Under the pieces are notes generated by a model. The model searched no databases, was not told the DNA's origin, and saw nothing but the letters and a program-made list of their open reading frames with translations. Of a stretch of 64,000 bases of DNA, positions 16,791-26,105 are shown in pieces. The stretch comes from Paenibacillus cellulositrophicus (GTDB lineage Bacteria > Bacillota > Bacilli > Paenibacillales > Paenibacillaceae): assembly GCF_009363095.1 (NCBI RefSeq), contig NZ_CP045296.1, forward strand, positions 62,001 to 126,000. Direction: 5' to 3'. The translations under genes and the position numbers were made by a program. Within the stretch, counting starts at the first letter, position 1; each line of letters starts with the position of its first letter.

Positions 16791-17672
16791 CTATTTCAGC
16801 CTTTTCAACCAAGAGGCAAGGGCCTCCCCAACCTTATCGGGGGCATCTTCCATCGGGTAATGAAGCCCTGGCACCGTCACTTCGGTCTGCTGGGGCCAAC
16901 TGCGGCAAAAATCCAGTTGGGACTGCGAAGTTCTTCCCGGTTCTGCATGGATGAATAATTTGGGGACGTGGCTGTGTGCCAGCCAGTGGCCATAAGCCGC
17001 GACAATTTCATTCACCTCCGTCGTTGACCCGTCGTCAAAAGGTAGCTGCCTGGCCCAGGAGAGCATCGGACGACGACCTTCCCCTGGTTCGACAAAGGGG
17101 CGGTGATACTGCTCCTGCTCTTCCTTCGTTAACTGACGAATGACATTAACGGGAAGATTGACATTCAGGAACGAGTTTTGTTCCAGGATCATCTGTTCAC
17201 CTTCTTCAGACCGAAGCGCTTGAAATATTTTACGCCCTTGTTCCGGCATTTCGCTCCAGCTGCTGGATTTGATAATCGCTTCCATGTACACGATACCGTC
17301 CACAGCGCCAGGATGCCGCCGCGCCCAATCAAATCCCAAAGCAGAGCCCCAGTCGTGTACGACGAAGGTGATCTTCTCATGAATCCCAAGTTTGTTAAGA
17401 AGCTCGTCGAGGTATTCCCGGTGCTGGGCGAAGGTGTAGGTGTCCGGACCGCTAACCGGCAGTTTATCGGAATCTCCCATCCCGACTAAATCGGGGGCAA
17501 TGCAGCGCCCGGCGTTTTGTGCGTAAGGAATAATGTTGCGCCATAGATAAGAGGAGGAAGGGTTACCATGCAGGAAAACGATCGGATCACCACTGCCGAC
17601 CTCTACATAAGCCATCTCTAAATCATAAACCCGTTGACGCTTTTTTTCGTAAGGAAATGCTCCGCTAACCAT
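16791..17672 (-). CDS. dhaA: Haloalkane dehalogenase (HLD-II type)
   Basis: Alpha/beta hydrolase that cleaves carbon-halogen bonds of haloalkanes to alcohol plus halide. The diagnostic set is complete: nucleophile Asp107 with halide-binding Trp108 (VVHDWGSALG), second halide ligand Asn37 (FLHGNPSSSY), catalytic acid Glu131 at the HLD-II position (VYMEAI) and His271 (GLHYPMED). Its 293 residues equal the usual length of DhaA. Cytoplasmic, no signal. It has its own promoter with two palindromes and is followed by the DUF5519-like gene. The symbol is by family similarity. Confidence 0.9.
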   Translation of the reverse strand: MVSGAFPYEKKRQRVYDLEMAYVEVGSGDPIVFLHGNPSSSYLWRNIIPYAQNAGRCIAPDLVGMGDSDKLPVSGPDTYTFAQHREYLDELLNKLGIHEKITFVVHDWGSALGFDWARRHPGAVDGIVYMEAIIKSSSWSEMPEQGRKIFQALRSEEGEQMILEQNSFLNVNLPVNVIRQLTKEEQEQYHRPFVEPGEGRRPMLSWARQLPFDDGSTTEVNEIVAAYGHWLAHSHVPKLFIHAEPGRTSQSQLDFCRSWPQQTEVTVPGLHYPMEDAPDKVGEALASWLKRLK

Positions 17673-17723
17673 ACTTATCTCACCCTTCTGCTCACACCGC
17701 TGCTGTTGGGCATCGAGTGTGTA

Positions 17724-17790
17724 TTTTAGTTGACTTGTAAACTTAATATACGGAAATGATAACTCGATAATGTTGAGTTGTCAACTAAAA
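17724..17790 (-). promoter_or_regulatory. Promoter/operator of the haloalkane dehalogenase
   Basis: On the minus strand, TTGACA (17779-17784) and TATCAT (17756-17761) are separated by 17 bp. The -35 lies in the palindrome AGTTGTCAACT (17776-17786), and a related dyad, AGTTGACTTGTAAACT, lies at 17728-17743 just downstream of the -10. The outer arms TTTTAGTTGAC/GTCAACTAAAA form an 11-bp perfect repeat 67 bp across. This looks like a two-site repressor operator; no regulator is adjacent. Confidence 0.7.
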
Positions 17791-17834
17791 AATTACCGAG
17801 ATTTCTCTTTGCCTCCCATTCATTTATCCAGCCC

Positions 17835-17882
17835 AAAGAAAAAAGCAATCCACCCACAAAATTCCTGTGGATGGATTGCTTT
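17835..17882 (-). terminator. Terminator of the permease gene
   Basis: Stem of about 16 bp (17842-17858/17866-17882) with one mismatch, followed on the minus strand by a T-rich run. Confidence 0.85.
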
Positions 17883-17906
17883 GATTTTATATGCGTTTCG
17901 CCGCAA

Positions 17907-18956
17907 TTACAGCAGCCAAGCGCCCAGCAGGCCGCTGATTAGTCCGGTCACGATGACCGCGCCGAACACGAACAGCAGGACTTTCCGCGGGAACGACTTG
18001 GCCACGATCAGCATGGACGGCAGGCTGACTGCCGGAAGCGTCACGAGGAGCGCAGCGGCTGGGCCCGAACCGACGCCCAGGGACAGAAAGGACTGGATGA
18101 TCGGAATTTCGGCAGCCGTCGGAATGACGAACAGCGTTCCGACGACGGCGAACAGGATAATAGCAGCGATCCCGCCACCTACCCATACCGGGAACAGGGT
18201 GGACTGGAAAGCACCCAGCAGCAGGACGGCAATCAGGTATGCCGGAACGACGCTGAGAATCATCAAGCCGAGGCTCTTGGCCCAGCGGACCAGGAAAGGT
18301 CCGCGGTCCGTTTCCTTGATGGCCGCTGCTTCTTCCAGCGGTTCTGGCACTTCGGAGGAACCGGCAAAGCGGTTCGCGAAGTAGCTCACGCCGAACGTCA
18401 GGGCCAGTCCCAGAACAATGCGCAGCAGTGTGAACTTCCAGGACAGCACGAAAGCCATGAAGATAAGCGTTGCCGGATTCAGCAGCGGGTTGCCGAGCCA
18501 GAAAGCGAGCGCCGCCCCGACGGACACGTTGCGCTTGCGCAGACCGCTCGCAATCGGGGCGGCACAGCAGGTGCACATCATGCCGGGCAGGGAGGCGACC
18601 CCGCCGATCAGGGTGCTCTTAAACGTCGTTTTGCCAAGCAGTTTATACAGCCACTGGACGGGCAGCAGCACCTGGACCAGCGAACCAAGCAGAATGCCGA
18701 GAACGGCCGCTTTCCACACCGACTTGAAGTACGTCTCCGCATAGGAAACCGCCGAGTGCCAGGATGGCGCCGATCCGCCCGCTCCAAGAATGGACGATCC
18801 GATGCTGTGCTCGGCTGCGGCTTTAAATGCTTTTTGATAGTACGGCCACCATTTGACATAAGACAAGCCGATGGCGGCAATGAGAATAAACAGAACCACA
18901 AGCCAAATCGTTTTTCTGTGATTCTGACGATGAATATTTGGACTAGCGGGTGACAT
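17907..18956 (-). CDS. DUF318/ArsP-like permease
   Basis: Polytopic membrane protein of 349 residues with about 9 hydrophobic segments. It carries the cysteine signature MCTCCAAP typical of the DUF318 (YraQ/ArsP) permeases, some of which export trivalent organoarsenicals. A second family motif, WLGNPLLNPATL, is present. An N-terminal TM (about 16-35) precedes a short outside stretch. The start has GGAGG 10 bp upstream. It is alone between its own terminator and a divergent sensor kinase. The substrate is uncertain; a metal or organometal efflux role is inference. Confidence 0.8.
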   Translation of the reverse strand: MSPASPNIHRQNHRKTIWLVVLFILIAAIGLSYVKWWPYYQKAFKAAAEHSIGSSILGAGGSAPSWHSAVSYAETYFKSVWKAAVLGILLGSLVQVLLPVQWLYKLLGKTTFKSTLIGGVASLPGMMCTCCAAPIASGLRKRNVSVGAALAFWLGNPLLNPATLIFMAFVLSWKFTLLRIVLGLALTFGVSYFANRFAGSSEVPEPLEEAAAIKETDRGPFLVRWAKSLGLMILSVVPAYLIAVLLLGAFQSTLFPVWVGGGIAAIILFAVVGTLFVIPTAAEIPIIQSFLSLGVGSGPAAALLVTLPAVSLPSMLIVAKSFPRKVLLFVFGAVIVTGLISGLLGAWLL

Positions 18957-19250
18957 GGTGATCTATCCTCCAAGCGTATTTAAAATGTGTGATGAAGCAA
19001 TTCCTGCATATCAACCTAAGTTGCAAGCAATCCATTATATCATAAAACAGGATAAAACGGGGTAAAGGTCTGTGGGTTAGCCGGGACGGAGGACATTTAT
19101 CATTCAAAAATGGAACAAGAGAAGGATGTGGACTGTTTTTGCTGAATTATTGTTCCAGGAGAAAAAAGAAGAATTTTATCGAAAAAAGTAAGTTTTATGA
19201 GTATGCTGAGGGCATGCTTATCGGCGACATTGGACTAACGGGGGTAGAGC

Positions 19251-20984
19251 ATGAAGCTGCAATCTGCGGGAAAAGCATCGCGATGGTACGTGTATCAGAA
19301 AATCGTCATCGTTTTTATTTTATTTTTGCTTCCACTCATTTCGATGAATATCTGGCTTAACTATAAGGGGATGTCCATCACCAAGGATGCGATTTTGAAC
19401 TCATCTTTGGCAGGTGCGTCCTTCTACAGCAAGCAGCTCGATAAAGAAATGTACTTCATCCGAAACCTGCAGCTCCAGCTGTTAAATGACAAAGATTTGC
19501 AGAAGCTCAGCTTCCGCGGCAGCATGCTGGAAAATTATGAAGAGGTGGAGCTGATCGATCAGGTCCGGGACCGGCTTGCGACACTGACCGTTTCCAGCGA
19601 ATACGTAGTGAATGCGGGCGTGTACGTCGAAGCCATCGGCAAAACGATTTCCACGGACTCGGGTGTGACCAATACGCCCAATGAGGAACTGAAGCTGATC
19701 TCGTCGCTCATGGACGTTACGCCCAAACCATCGTTCTATAGGAGCGGAAGCCGGATTTTTTTCATCGAAACGGAAAATAACGGCGCGGTCTGGTCTTATA
19801 TCGAAATTTCCAGACCCAAGCTGCTGGAGGCTTTGAGGGAAATCGCCAATTTGTATCCGCAATCCGAAGTGCTGCTCGGGGATAAAGAGGCGGGAACCGT
19901 TCTGACGACAGCGCAGGAGCAGGGGGAGTCCGCTGCGGTTTTGGGGCTTTTTGATGATGAAAGCCTTCATAATTCGAGTATGCCTGAGATGCGGAAGATG
20001 CACGGCGTGAACTATTTTATTACACCCAATGACGTCAGTTCGCTGCATTTATCGCTCATCATGTATGTGAATCAAAATGAGATCACGCGCCCGTTGAGCC
20101 AATTTATTACATGGTTCTACACCCTGTTCATCATCGCGATCATCGTGATGATTCTGTACTCTTTTTCCGTCAATCTAATGATCCACAGGCCCTTATCCAA
20201 ACTCGTCAAGGCGTTTCATATGATTGAGACCGACAATTTGAACATTATGATCGAATCCAAAACGAAGGATGAGTTCCATTACGTCTTCAACAGCTTTAAC
20301 AATATGGCACGCAAGCTCAAAAATTCGATCGAGGATAACTATGAGCAAAAAATATCGCTGCAGCGCTCCCAGCTGAAGCAGCTTCAATCCCAGATCAATC
20401 CGCATTTTCTGTACAACAGCTTTTTTAATATTTACATGATGTGCAAAGTAGGCGATTCGGACAGCGCCGCCGAGCTCTCCCAGCGTCTCGGCAGCTATTA
20501 CCAGTACATTACGAGAAGCGGTGCGGACGAGGTGCCTTTCGATAAAGAGTACCGTCATGCGCTCGATTATTGCGATATTCAGTGCATTCGTTTTTCCAAT
20601 CGGGTACATTTCGAATACGAGGAGCAGACGGAAGTCCCCGCTACAATCACGGTGCCGCGGCTGATCATTCAGCCGATCGTGGAAAATGTGTTTGAGCACG
20701 CCTTTGAAGACGGGATGATGGAGGGAAAGGTCTACATCCGGACGGAATACCGGGAAGGGAAACTGTGCGTGACGGTCGAAGATAACGGGAATTTGGCTGC
20801 CGATGCCATGATCGAACAGTTGAACACCAAGCTCGCCAGGGATTCAAAATCGATCGAGAACACGGGTTTGATCAACGTCAATAATCGCCTCAAGCTCAAG
20901 TACGGGCCGGAGAGCGGCTTAACGGCGTCAAGAAGCATGCATGGCGGCTTAAAAATCAACCTGACCATTATACCAGAGACATAA
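19251..20984 (+). CDS. YesM-type sensor histidine kinase
   Basis: Membrane sensor of 577 residues. TM1 (about 12-34) and TM2 (about 283-305) enclose an outside sensory domain of roughly 250 residues. HAMP follows (306-358), then the His_kinase domain with phospho-acceptor His385 in QSQINPHFLYNSFFNIYMM, then the ATPase domain (VEDNG; NTGLINVNNRL). This class senses extracellular oligosaccharides or cell-surface cues and phosphorylates a YesN-type regulator. The partner follows after 14 bp and the ABC transporter genes just beyond. The RBS is weak (GGGGGTAGAGC before the ATG). Confidence 0.92.
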   Translation: MKLQSAGKASRWYVYQKIVIVFILFLLPLISMNIWLNYKGMSITKDAILNSSLAGASFYSKQLDKEMYFIRNLQLQLLNDKDLQKLSFRGSMLENYEEVELIDQVRDRLATLTVSSEYVVNAGVYVEAIGKTISTDSGVTNTPNEELKLISSLMDVTPKPSFYRSGSRIFFIETENNGAVWSYIEISRPKLLEALREIANLYPQSEVLLGDKEAGTVLTTAQEQGESAAVLGLFDDESLHNSSMPEMRKMHGVNYFITPNDVSSLHLSLIMYVNQNEITRPLSQFITWFYTLFIIAIIVMILYSFSVNLMIHRPLSKLVKAFHMIETDNLNIMIESKTKDEFHYVFNSFNNMARKLKNSIEDNYEQKISLQRSQLKQLQSQINPHFLYNSFFNIYMMCKVGDSDSAAELSQRLGSYYQYITRSGADEVPFDKEYRHALDYCDIQCIRFSNRVHFEYEEQTEVPATITVPRLIIQPIVENVFEHAFEDGMMEGKVYIRTEYREGKLCVTVEDNGNLAADAMIEQLNTKLARDSKSIENTGLINVNNRLKLKYGPESGLTASRSMHGGLKINLTIIPET

Positions 20985-20998
20985 AAGGAGGCAGCATC

Positions 20999-22333
20999 AT
21001 GTACCGATTGTTGATCGTGGATGACGAGCCGGTTATCGTTAACGGGCTAATTCAGCTTTTTCAGGAAAATACGGAATTCGAACTCGATGTATGTAAAGCC
21101 TATTCAGCCGCGCAGGCGCTGAGCATCGCCAAGAAGATGAAGCTCGACATTTTGGTCAGCGATATCCGGATGCCCCAAAAAACCGGACTGCAGCTGGTCG
21201 ACGAAATTGCTTATTATTGGCCGCACTGCAGAATCATTTTTCTGACCGGTTACAGCGAATTCGATTACGTGCAGGCTGCACTGCGGAAGAGTGCGGACAA
21301 TTACATATTAAAAACCGAGGGTATCGACCCGATTTTTCGGGCCGTTGGGGAAGCCTGCCATAAGCTTGACGAGGAGAACAGCCGTAGAATCCGGGAAGAA
21401 AAGGCCAGCATGCATTTTCAAATCGCCGCTCCCGTCTTGAAAAATGAACGCATCAGAAGGATGCTGAAGGGGGAACCTGCTGCTTCGCTTCTGGCCGATC
21501 CCCGGTACGAGGAGCTGGATTTCCGGCTGAACGCGGAAGAACCGGCATTTGTAGTCATCGGCAGGATCGACAACCCGGAGGATTTGAAACCGCAGGAAGC
21601 GCTGGAATCCGTGCAAAGGGCGTTTCATAATAACCTGCCTGACTCGATCACCTGTGAGTCCTCCATATCGGATGAACATATCGTTGTGTGGCTGCTTCAG
21701 CCGCAGGCGGAACTGCTCGGCCGTTTCCTTCACCCTGATCCGGAGGCACAGGCTTGGAAAGGATTCATGGCGTATATGAAGGGGATTCTGGAACTGGTGC
21801 AAAATGAATGCGAAGGCCTGCTTGGCGCATCCGTGTCTTTCGGCGTTTCCGGCGATTTAAGCAAGGGCTGGGAGACGATCCGCGACCAATACAGCGCGCT
21901 GATCGGTGCACTGGAGTCCCGAGTCTCGTTCGGCCACAAGATGATCGTGATTGATATTGAGCAGGCCCATCAAGAATTTTCGCCGGAATCCGGGCAAATG
22001 AAGCAGGAAGACATGAAATCCTGGGTGATCAACCAAATTCAGAGCTTCATCCAGCACCATCTGTCCGGTGATGTGTCCCTGACCGCGATTGCGGAGCATG
22101 TCCATTTCAATCCGTCTTACTTGTCGCGTTACTACAAACAGATGACCGGACAAAATTTGCAGGATTACATTCAGTCGAAAAAACTGGAATGCGCGCTTCA
22201 TCTGATGCAGCACACCAATCTTAAGTTAATCGAAATCGCCGCCCGGGTCGGCTTCGATTCGCATTCCTATTTTACGACCTTTTTCAAGAAAAAGATGGGG
22301 GTTTCTCCCCAGGAATACCGGAACTCCAAATAA
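20999..22333 (+). CDS. YesN-type response regulator (REC + AraC HTH)
   Basis: Response regulator of 444 residues. The receiver is at 1-120 with acidic pair DDE (10-12), phospho-acceptor Asp55 (LVSDIRMP) and Lys104 (NYILKTEG). A linker domain follows, then a C-terminal AraC-type double helix-turn-helix (about 345-444: LTAIAEHVHFNPSYLSRYYKQ and LIEIAARVGFDSHSYFTTFFKK). The RBS AAAGGAGG is ideal. It is the likely binder of the three-part elements found upstream of 22453 and 29452. Confidence 0.93.
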   Translation: MYRLLIVDDEPVIVNGLIQLFQENTEFELDVCKAYSAAQALSIAKKMKLDILVSDIRMPQKTGLQLVDEIAYYWPHCRIIFLTGYSEFDYVQAALRKSADNYILKTEGIDPIFRAVGEACHKLDEENSRRIREEKASMHFQIAAPVLKNERIRRMLKGEPAASLLADPRYEELDFRLNAEEPAFVVIGRIDNPEDLKPQEALESVQRAFHNNLPDSITCESSISDEHIVVWLLQPQAELLGRFLHPDPEAQAWKGFMAYMKGILELVQNECEGLLGASVSFGVSGDLSKGWETIRDQYSALIGALESRVSFGHKMIVIDIEQAHQEFSPESGQMKQEDMKSWVINQIQSFIQHHLSGDVSLTAIAEHVHFNPSYLSRYYKQMTGQNLQDYIQSKKLECALHLMQHTNLKLIEIAARVGFDSHSYFTTFFKKKMGVSPQEYRNSK

Positions 22334-22398
22334 GTAAAAAAAGTGAAAGCAAAGTAAAAAACTCAAAATTGATAGCGCTTTCCTTCGGAATCTATAAT
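22334..22398 (+). promoter_or_regulatory. Three-part activator element plus promoter (copy 1)
   Basis: GTAAA, GTGAAAG and GTAAA begin at 22334, 22343 and 22354 (steps of 9 and 11 bp). They are followed by a weak -35 TTGATA (22369-22374), an 18-bp spacer starting with GCGCTTTCCTTCGG, and TATAAT (22393-22398). The layout is repeated nearly base for base at 29315-29378. GATAGCGCTTTCC is also cre-like. Confidence 0.7.
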
Positions 22399-22452
22399 GA
22401 TGACGTGAAGCGATAACAAGATGACAGCATACAAAGGGGGAAGGCCATCAAT

Positions 22453-24183
22453 ATGAAATTACACAAGCCATGGAAATTGCTTTTGCTCGCCACGATTTCT
22501 CTTTCGTTATTCACGGCATGCTCGAGCCAGGGGAACGATTCGGCGGCAACCTCAGCCGCAGACCCGGCAGCCAAGGAAGAAACCAAGAGCACAGACGCAC
22601 CGCCCGAGCCGCTTGGTAAATACCCTGAAACGGTAACTGTAACGGAGGTGCTGGGGTATAACCCGCCAGAGGACCCGCGGACGCCGAAAGGCATTACGCC
22701 TGACCAAAATGCTTATCTCAAAGATTTGAAAGACATGTTAAACATCGAAGTCAAGTACAAATGGACCGTTCCATCCAGCCAATTCGAGCAAAAATTCTCG
22801 CTCGCGATGGCTTCGGCCGACCTGCCGGACATTATGGAGCTGGACCAGAAAAACTTCGAAAAGCTGAAGAAGCAGGGCATGCTTGCTGATTTGACCGCAG
22901 CTTACAACGATTACGCTTCGCCGGAATTGAAGAAATACATGGAGTCCGACGGCGGCTTTGCGATGAAGACGTTCTCCGAAGACGGTAAGCTGCTCGGTAT
23001 CCCTGCATTCGAAGACCCGTTTCTGTCGACGCAGCTGCTATGGCTTCGTAAAGACTGGCTCGATAACCTGAAGCTGCAGCCGCCAGCGACGATGGATGAT
23101 CTGGATAAGGTCGCGAAGGCATTTGTTGAGAACGACCCGGACCAAAACGGACAAAACGATACGTACGGCGTATCGCTGCAAAAAAATCTGTTCTTCTGGG
23201 CTTATGATCTGCGAGGCTTCTTTAACGGCTTCGGGGCGTATCCGTCGATTGGCGACAATCAATCCGCCTGGATCAAGGACAGCAGCGGCAAGCTGATTCC
23301 CGGCTTGATTCAACCGGAAGTGAAGAATGCGCTTGGCAAGCTGCAATCCTGGTATAAAGACGGCATTTTGGACAAAGAGTTCGCTTTGAAGGACGAAAAC
23401 AAGGCTGTCGAAGACATTACAGCAGGCAAAGTCGGCATCGTCTACGGGGAATGGTGGTATCCGAACTATCCGCTGAACCTGAACGTGGACAAGGATCCGA
23501 AGGCAGAGTGGATCGCCATTCAAATTCCGGGTCTGGACGGTCCGGGCAAATCGCTGGTGCCTAAGATCCGGAGCGGAAAAGTGTATGCCGTCAACAAAAA
23601 AATGAAAAATCCGGAAGCTGCCATCAAAATGATCAACTTCTATATCGAAAAAGGCAAAAAGAAATACATGGAACAAAACAAAGCGGAAAACGGATACGTC
23701 TATAACTGGTTTAATCCGCGGATCTATAACCCGGCCCAGATCGATACGATCTACACGGAAGTCAACAAGGCACTCGATGCGAAGCAGACCGAAATTACGC
23801 TGGATGACGAGAACTACAAAAATGTGGCCGATGTGTTCAAAGCAGCCCAGGATTACCTTGCAGGCAACACGGCTAACGCTTCCAAAGGCGTAAACTGGGG
23901 CCAATACTTCAGCCGCGCGGCGAAAGACGGCGGTTGGGGGATGACACGGAAGATCAAGGAAAGCGGAGCTTTCGTGAACAACGAGTTCTTCGGATTGCCG
24001 ACGGAAACGCAGGTCGAAAAGGGCGCCCAGCTCGATAAGCTGATGCAGGAAGCGTTTACGAAGATCATTTTAGGCGGATCCCTGGACGATTTCGACAAGT
24101 TCGTTCAGAGCTGGAAATCCCTTGGCGGCGATCAAATTACCAAAGAGGTTAACGACTGGTACAGTCAGCAGGCTGCGAAATAA
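22453..24183 (+). CDS. LplA-type extracellular solute-binding lipoprotein
   Basis: Sugar-binding protein of the LplA/YtcQ type, 576 residues, anchored by Cys23 (lipobox FTAC). A low-complexity linker (about 24-52) rich in Ser, Ala, Asp and Glu precedes the two-lobed binding domain, with a calcium-site-like DPDQNGQNDTYG loop near residue 225 and a YGEWWYPNYPLN ligand-lobe segment. It feeds the two permeases downstream. In Paenibacillus such large binding proteins usually serve oligosaccharides from plant or fungal walls. Transcribed from the promoter with the three-part element. Confidence 0.9.
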   Translation: MKLHKPWKLLLLATISLSLFTACSSQGNDSAATSAADPAAKEETKSTDAPPEPLGKYPETVTVTEVLGYNPPEDPRTPKGITPDQNAYLKDLKDMLNIEVKYKWTVPSSQFEQKFSLAMASADLPDIMELDQKNFEKLKKQGMLADLTAAYNDYASPELKKYMESDGGFAMKTFSEDGKLLGIPAFEDPFLSTQLLWLRKDWLDNLKLQPPATMDDLDKVAKAFVENDPDQNGQNDTYGVSLQKNLFFWAYDLRGFFNGFGAYPSIGDNQSAWIKDSSGKLIPGLIQPEVKNALGKLQSWYKDGILDKEFALKDENKAVEDITAGKVGIVYGEWWYPNYPLNLNVDKDPKAEWIAIQIPGLDGPGKSLVPKIRSGKVYAVNKKMKNPEAAIKMINFYIEKGKKKYMEQNKAENGYVYNWFNPRIYNPAQIDTIYTEVNKALDAKQTEITLDDENYKNVADVFKAAQDYLAGNTANASKGVNWGQYFSRAAKDGGWGMTRKIKESGAFVNNEFFGLPTETQVEKGAQLDKLMQEAFTKIILGGSLDDFDKFVQSWKSLGGDQITKEVNDWYSQQAAK

Positions 24184-24223
24184 TTCGATTCGCGATTGCC
24201 GCTAGCAATCCTGAAATGAAGTG

Positions 24224-24269
24224 AAACGGGAGGAGGAGCCTGCTTTAGTCCTGGCGATTCCTCCTGTTT
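24224..24269 (+). other. Intercistronic mRNA hairpin
   Basis: A 12-bp stem (two G-U pairs), a 2x2 internal loop and a 3-bp top stem, without a T-run, lie between the binding-protein and permease genes. This is the usual place for a 3'-end stabiliser that keeps binding-protein mRNA in excess over permease mRNA. Confidence 0.55.
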
Positions 24270-24293
24270 ACGATTGAACGGGGAGGTCCATCT

Positions 24294-25184
24294 GTGAGAA
24301 CGCTGAAAAAGGAATATATCCTTCATCTCATGCTGCTGCCCGGCGTTATCGTGACGCTGATTTATGCCTACGGCCCCATGGCCGGTCTCGTCATGGCTTT
24401 CCAGCAGTTTGAGCCGCTGTCCGGCTTTTTTCATTCGAAGTTCGTTGGTTTTGACAATTTCAAATATGTATTTGCCATGCCTGATTTCAAGCAGGTGCTG
24501 TGGAATACGATTGTGATCGCGGTTATTAAAATGGTGTTGTTCCTGTTAGTTCCGCTAATTCTGGCATTGCTGCTGAATGAAGTCACCAAGCGGTGGTTTT
24601 CCCGCTTTATCCAATCGGCCGTATTTCTGCCTTTTTTTCTGTCATGGACCGTTCTAGGCGGTGTCATTATCGAGCTGTTTTCCTTGAGTGGACCCGTTAA
24701 CGGACTGATGACAGCCATGGGACTGAAGCCGATCATGTTTATGCTGGATAACGAGTGGTTCCGCGGCATCGTGATCGGGTCCGACGTCTGGAAAGGGATG
24801 GGCTATAACATGATCGTCATGCTCGCCGCCATCACCGGAATCAATGCCACGCTGTACGAAGCGGCCGAGGTTGACGGTGCGGGAAGATGGAAACAGATGA
24901 TTCATATCACGCTGCCGGGCATGGCACCGATATTGATATTACTCGGAGTGCTCAGCCTTGGCGGGATTTTGAACGCCGGATTTGAGCAAATCCTGATCAT
25001 GTATAACCCGACCGTGTATGAGGGAGCGGATATCATCGATACGTTCGTATACCGGCTTGGTATGTTCAGCCAGCAATTCGGACCTGCCGCCGCCGTCGGA
25101 CTGTTTAAATCCGCGATATCTTTGGTTTTGGTGTCGCTAACCTATTACGCGGCTTACAAATACAACAATTATCGCATTTTTTAA
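24294..25184 (+). CDS. LplB-type sugar ABC permease
   Basis: First membrane subunit of the importer, 296 residues and six TM segments. The ATPase-contact EAA loop reads LYEAAEVDGAGRWKQMIHITLPGM. Family features QFEPLSGFFHSKFVGFDNF and YNPTVYEGADIIDTFVYRLG mark the LplB group. The GTG start is 7 bp after GGGGAGG. No ATPase gene is present in the cluster; a shared MsmX-type ATPase elsewhere would be needed, as is normal for this group. Confidence 0.92.
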   Translation: MRTLKKEYILHLMLLPGVIVTLIYAYGPMAGLVMAFQQFEPLSGFFHSKFVGFDNFKYVFAMPDFKQVLWNTIVIAVIKMVLFLLVPLILALLLNEVTKRWFSRFIQSAVFLPFFLSWTVLGGVIIELFSLSGPVNGLMTAMGLKPIMFMLDNEWFRGIVIGSDVWKGMGYNMIVMLAAITGINATLYEAAEVDGAGRWKQMIHITLPGMAPILILLGVLSLGGILNAGFEQILIMYNPTVYEGADIIDTFVYRLGMFSQQFGPAAAVGLFKSAISLVLVSLTYYAAYKYNNYRIF

Positions 25185-25199
25185 GCTGGAGGCAGAGAG

Positions 25200-26087
25200 A
25201 TGCACAAACCAACTTTGAGCAGAAAAATGTTCGTCATTTTCAATTCGGCGCTGCTGACGGCGATTACGCTTCTTGGCATTATTCCGTTTATCCACCTTCT
25301 GTCCGTGTCCCTCAGTTCGAATACGGCGGCGATGGCCGGCGAGGTTAAACTGTGGCCGGTCGGCTTCAACTTTGACGCATACCGGTACCTTGGGCAAAAG
25401 GTAGAGTTTTTCCGTTCGTTTGGGGTTTCGATTGAGCGGGTAGCACTTGGCACGGCGGTCAACATGTTCCTGTGCTTTATTTCGGCTTATCCGCTATCCA
25501 AGTCGGTCGACCAGTTTAAGTATCGGACGGTCTATGTCTGGTTTTTTGCGATTACGATGTTTTTCGGCGGAGGTCTCATTCCTACGTATATCATCGTGAA
25601 AAATACAGGTTTGATCGATTCCATCTGGGCGCTGATATTGCCGGGCGCGCTGAACGTATGGAACATGGTGCTGATGCTGAATTTCTTCCGCACCATTCCG
25701 CGGGAGCTGGACGAGGCGGCCACGATCGACGGCGCGGGACACTGGAGAATTTTATGGCGGATCTATTTGCCGGTCTCTTTACCTTCCATTGCGACCATCG
25801 GCCTGTTTACGATCGTTGGCCACTGGAACTCATGGTTCGATGGCATCTTATACTTGAATTCGCCGGAGAAATACCCGCTGCAGACCTATTTGTCCACGCT
25901 CATTATGTCGATCAATTCCCAAATGACGTCCGTTTCCATTGAACAAATCAAAGCAATGGAAAATTTGAGTGAGAAAACGCTGCAGACGGCGCAGATATTT
26001 ATGGGGGCGCTGCCGATCATGGTCGTATATCCGTTCCTGCAAAAATACTTCGTCAAAGGGATGACCGTCGGAAGCGTCAAGGAATAA
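25200..26087 (+). CDS. LplC-type sugar ABC permease
   Basis: Second membrane subunit of the importer, 295 residues. EAA loop ELDEAATIDGAGHWRILWRI; GGGLIPTYIIVKNTGLIDSIWALILPGALNVWNM is the typical LplC/YtcP core, and the C-terminal KYFVKGMTVGSVKE is conserved. It lies 15 bp after the first permease, with GGAGG upstream, so the two are co-expressed. Confidence 0.93.
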   Translation: MHKPTLSRKMFVIFNSALLTAITLLGIIPFIHLLSVSLSSNTAAMAGEVKLWPVGFNFDAYRYLGQKVEFFRSFGVSIERVALGTAVNMFLCFISAYPLSKSVDQFKYRTVYVWFFAITMFFGGGLIPTYIIVKNTGLIDSIWALILPGALNVWNMVLMLNFFRTIPRELDEAATIDGAGHWRILWRIYLPVSLPSIATIGLFTIVGHWNSWFDGILYLNSPEKYPLQTYLSTLIMSINSQMTSVSIEQIKAMENLSEKTLQTAQIFMGALPIMVVYPFLQKYFVKGMTVGSVKE

Positions 26088-26105
26088 CGAAAGGGGAAAG
26101 AAGAC

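Noticed and set aside
23038-23904. 288-codon minus-strand frame inside the LplA-type gene
   Set aside because: Shadow frame with Phe/Val/Arg-rich composition typical of the reverse complement of a coding region.
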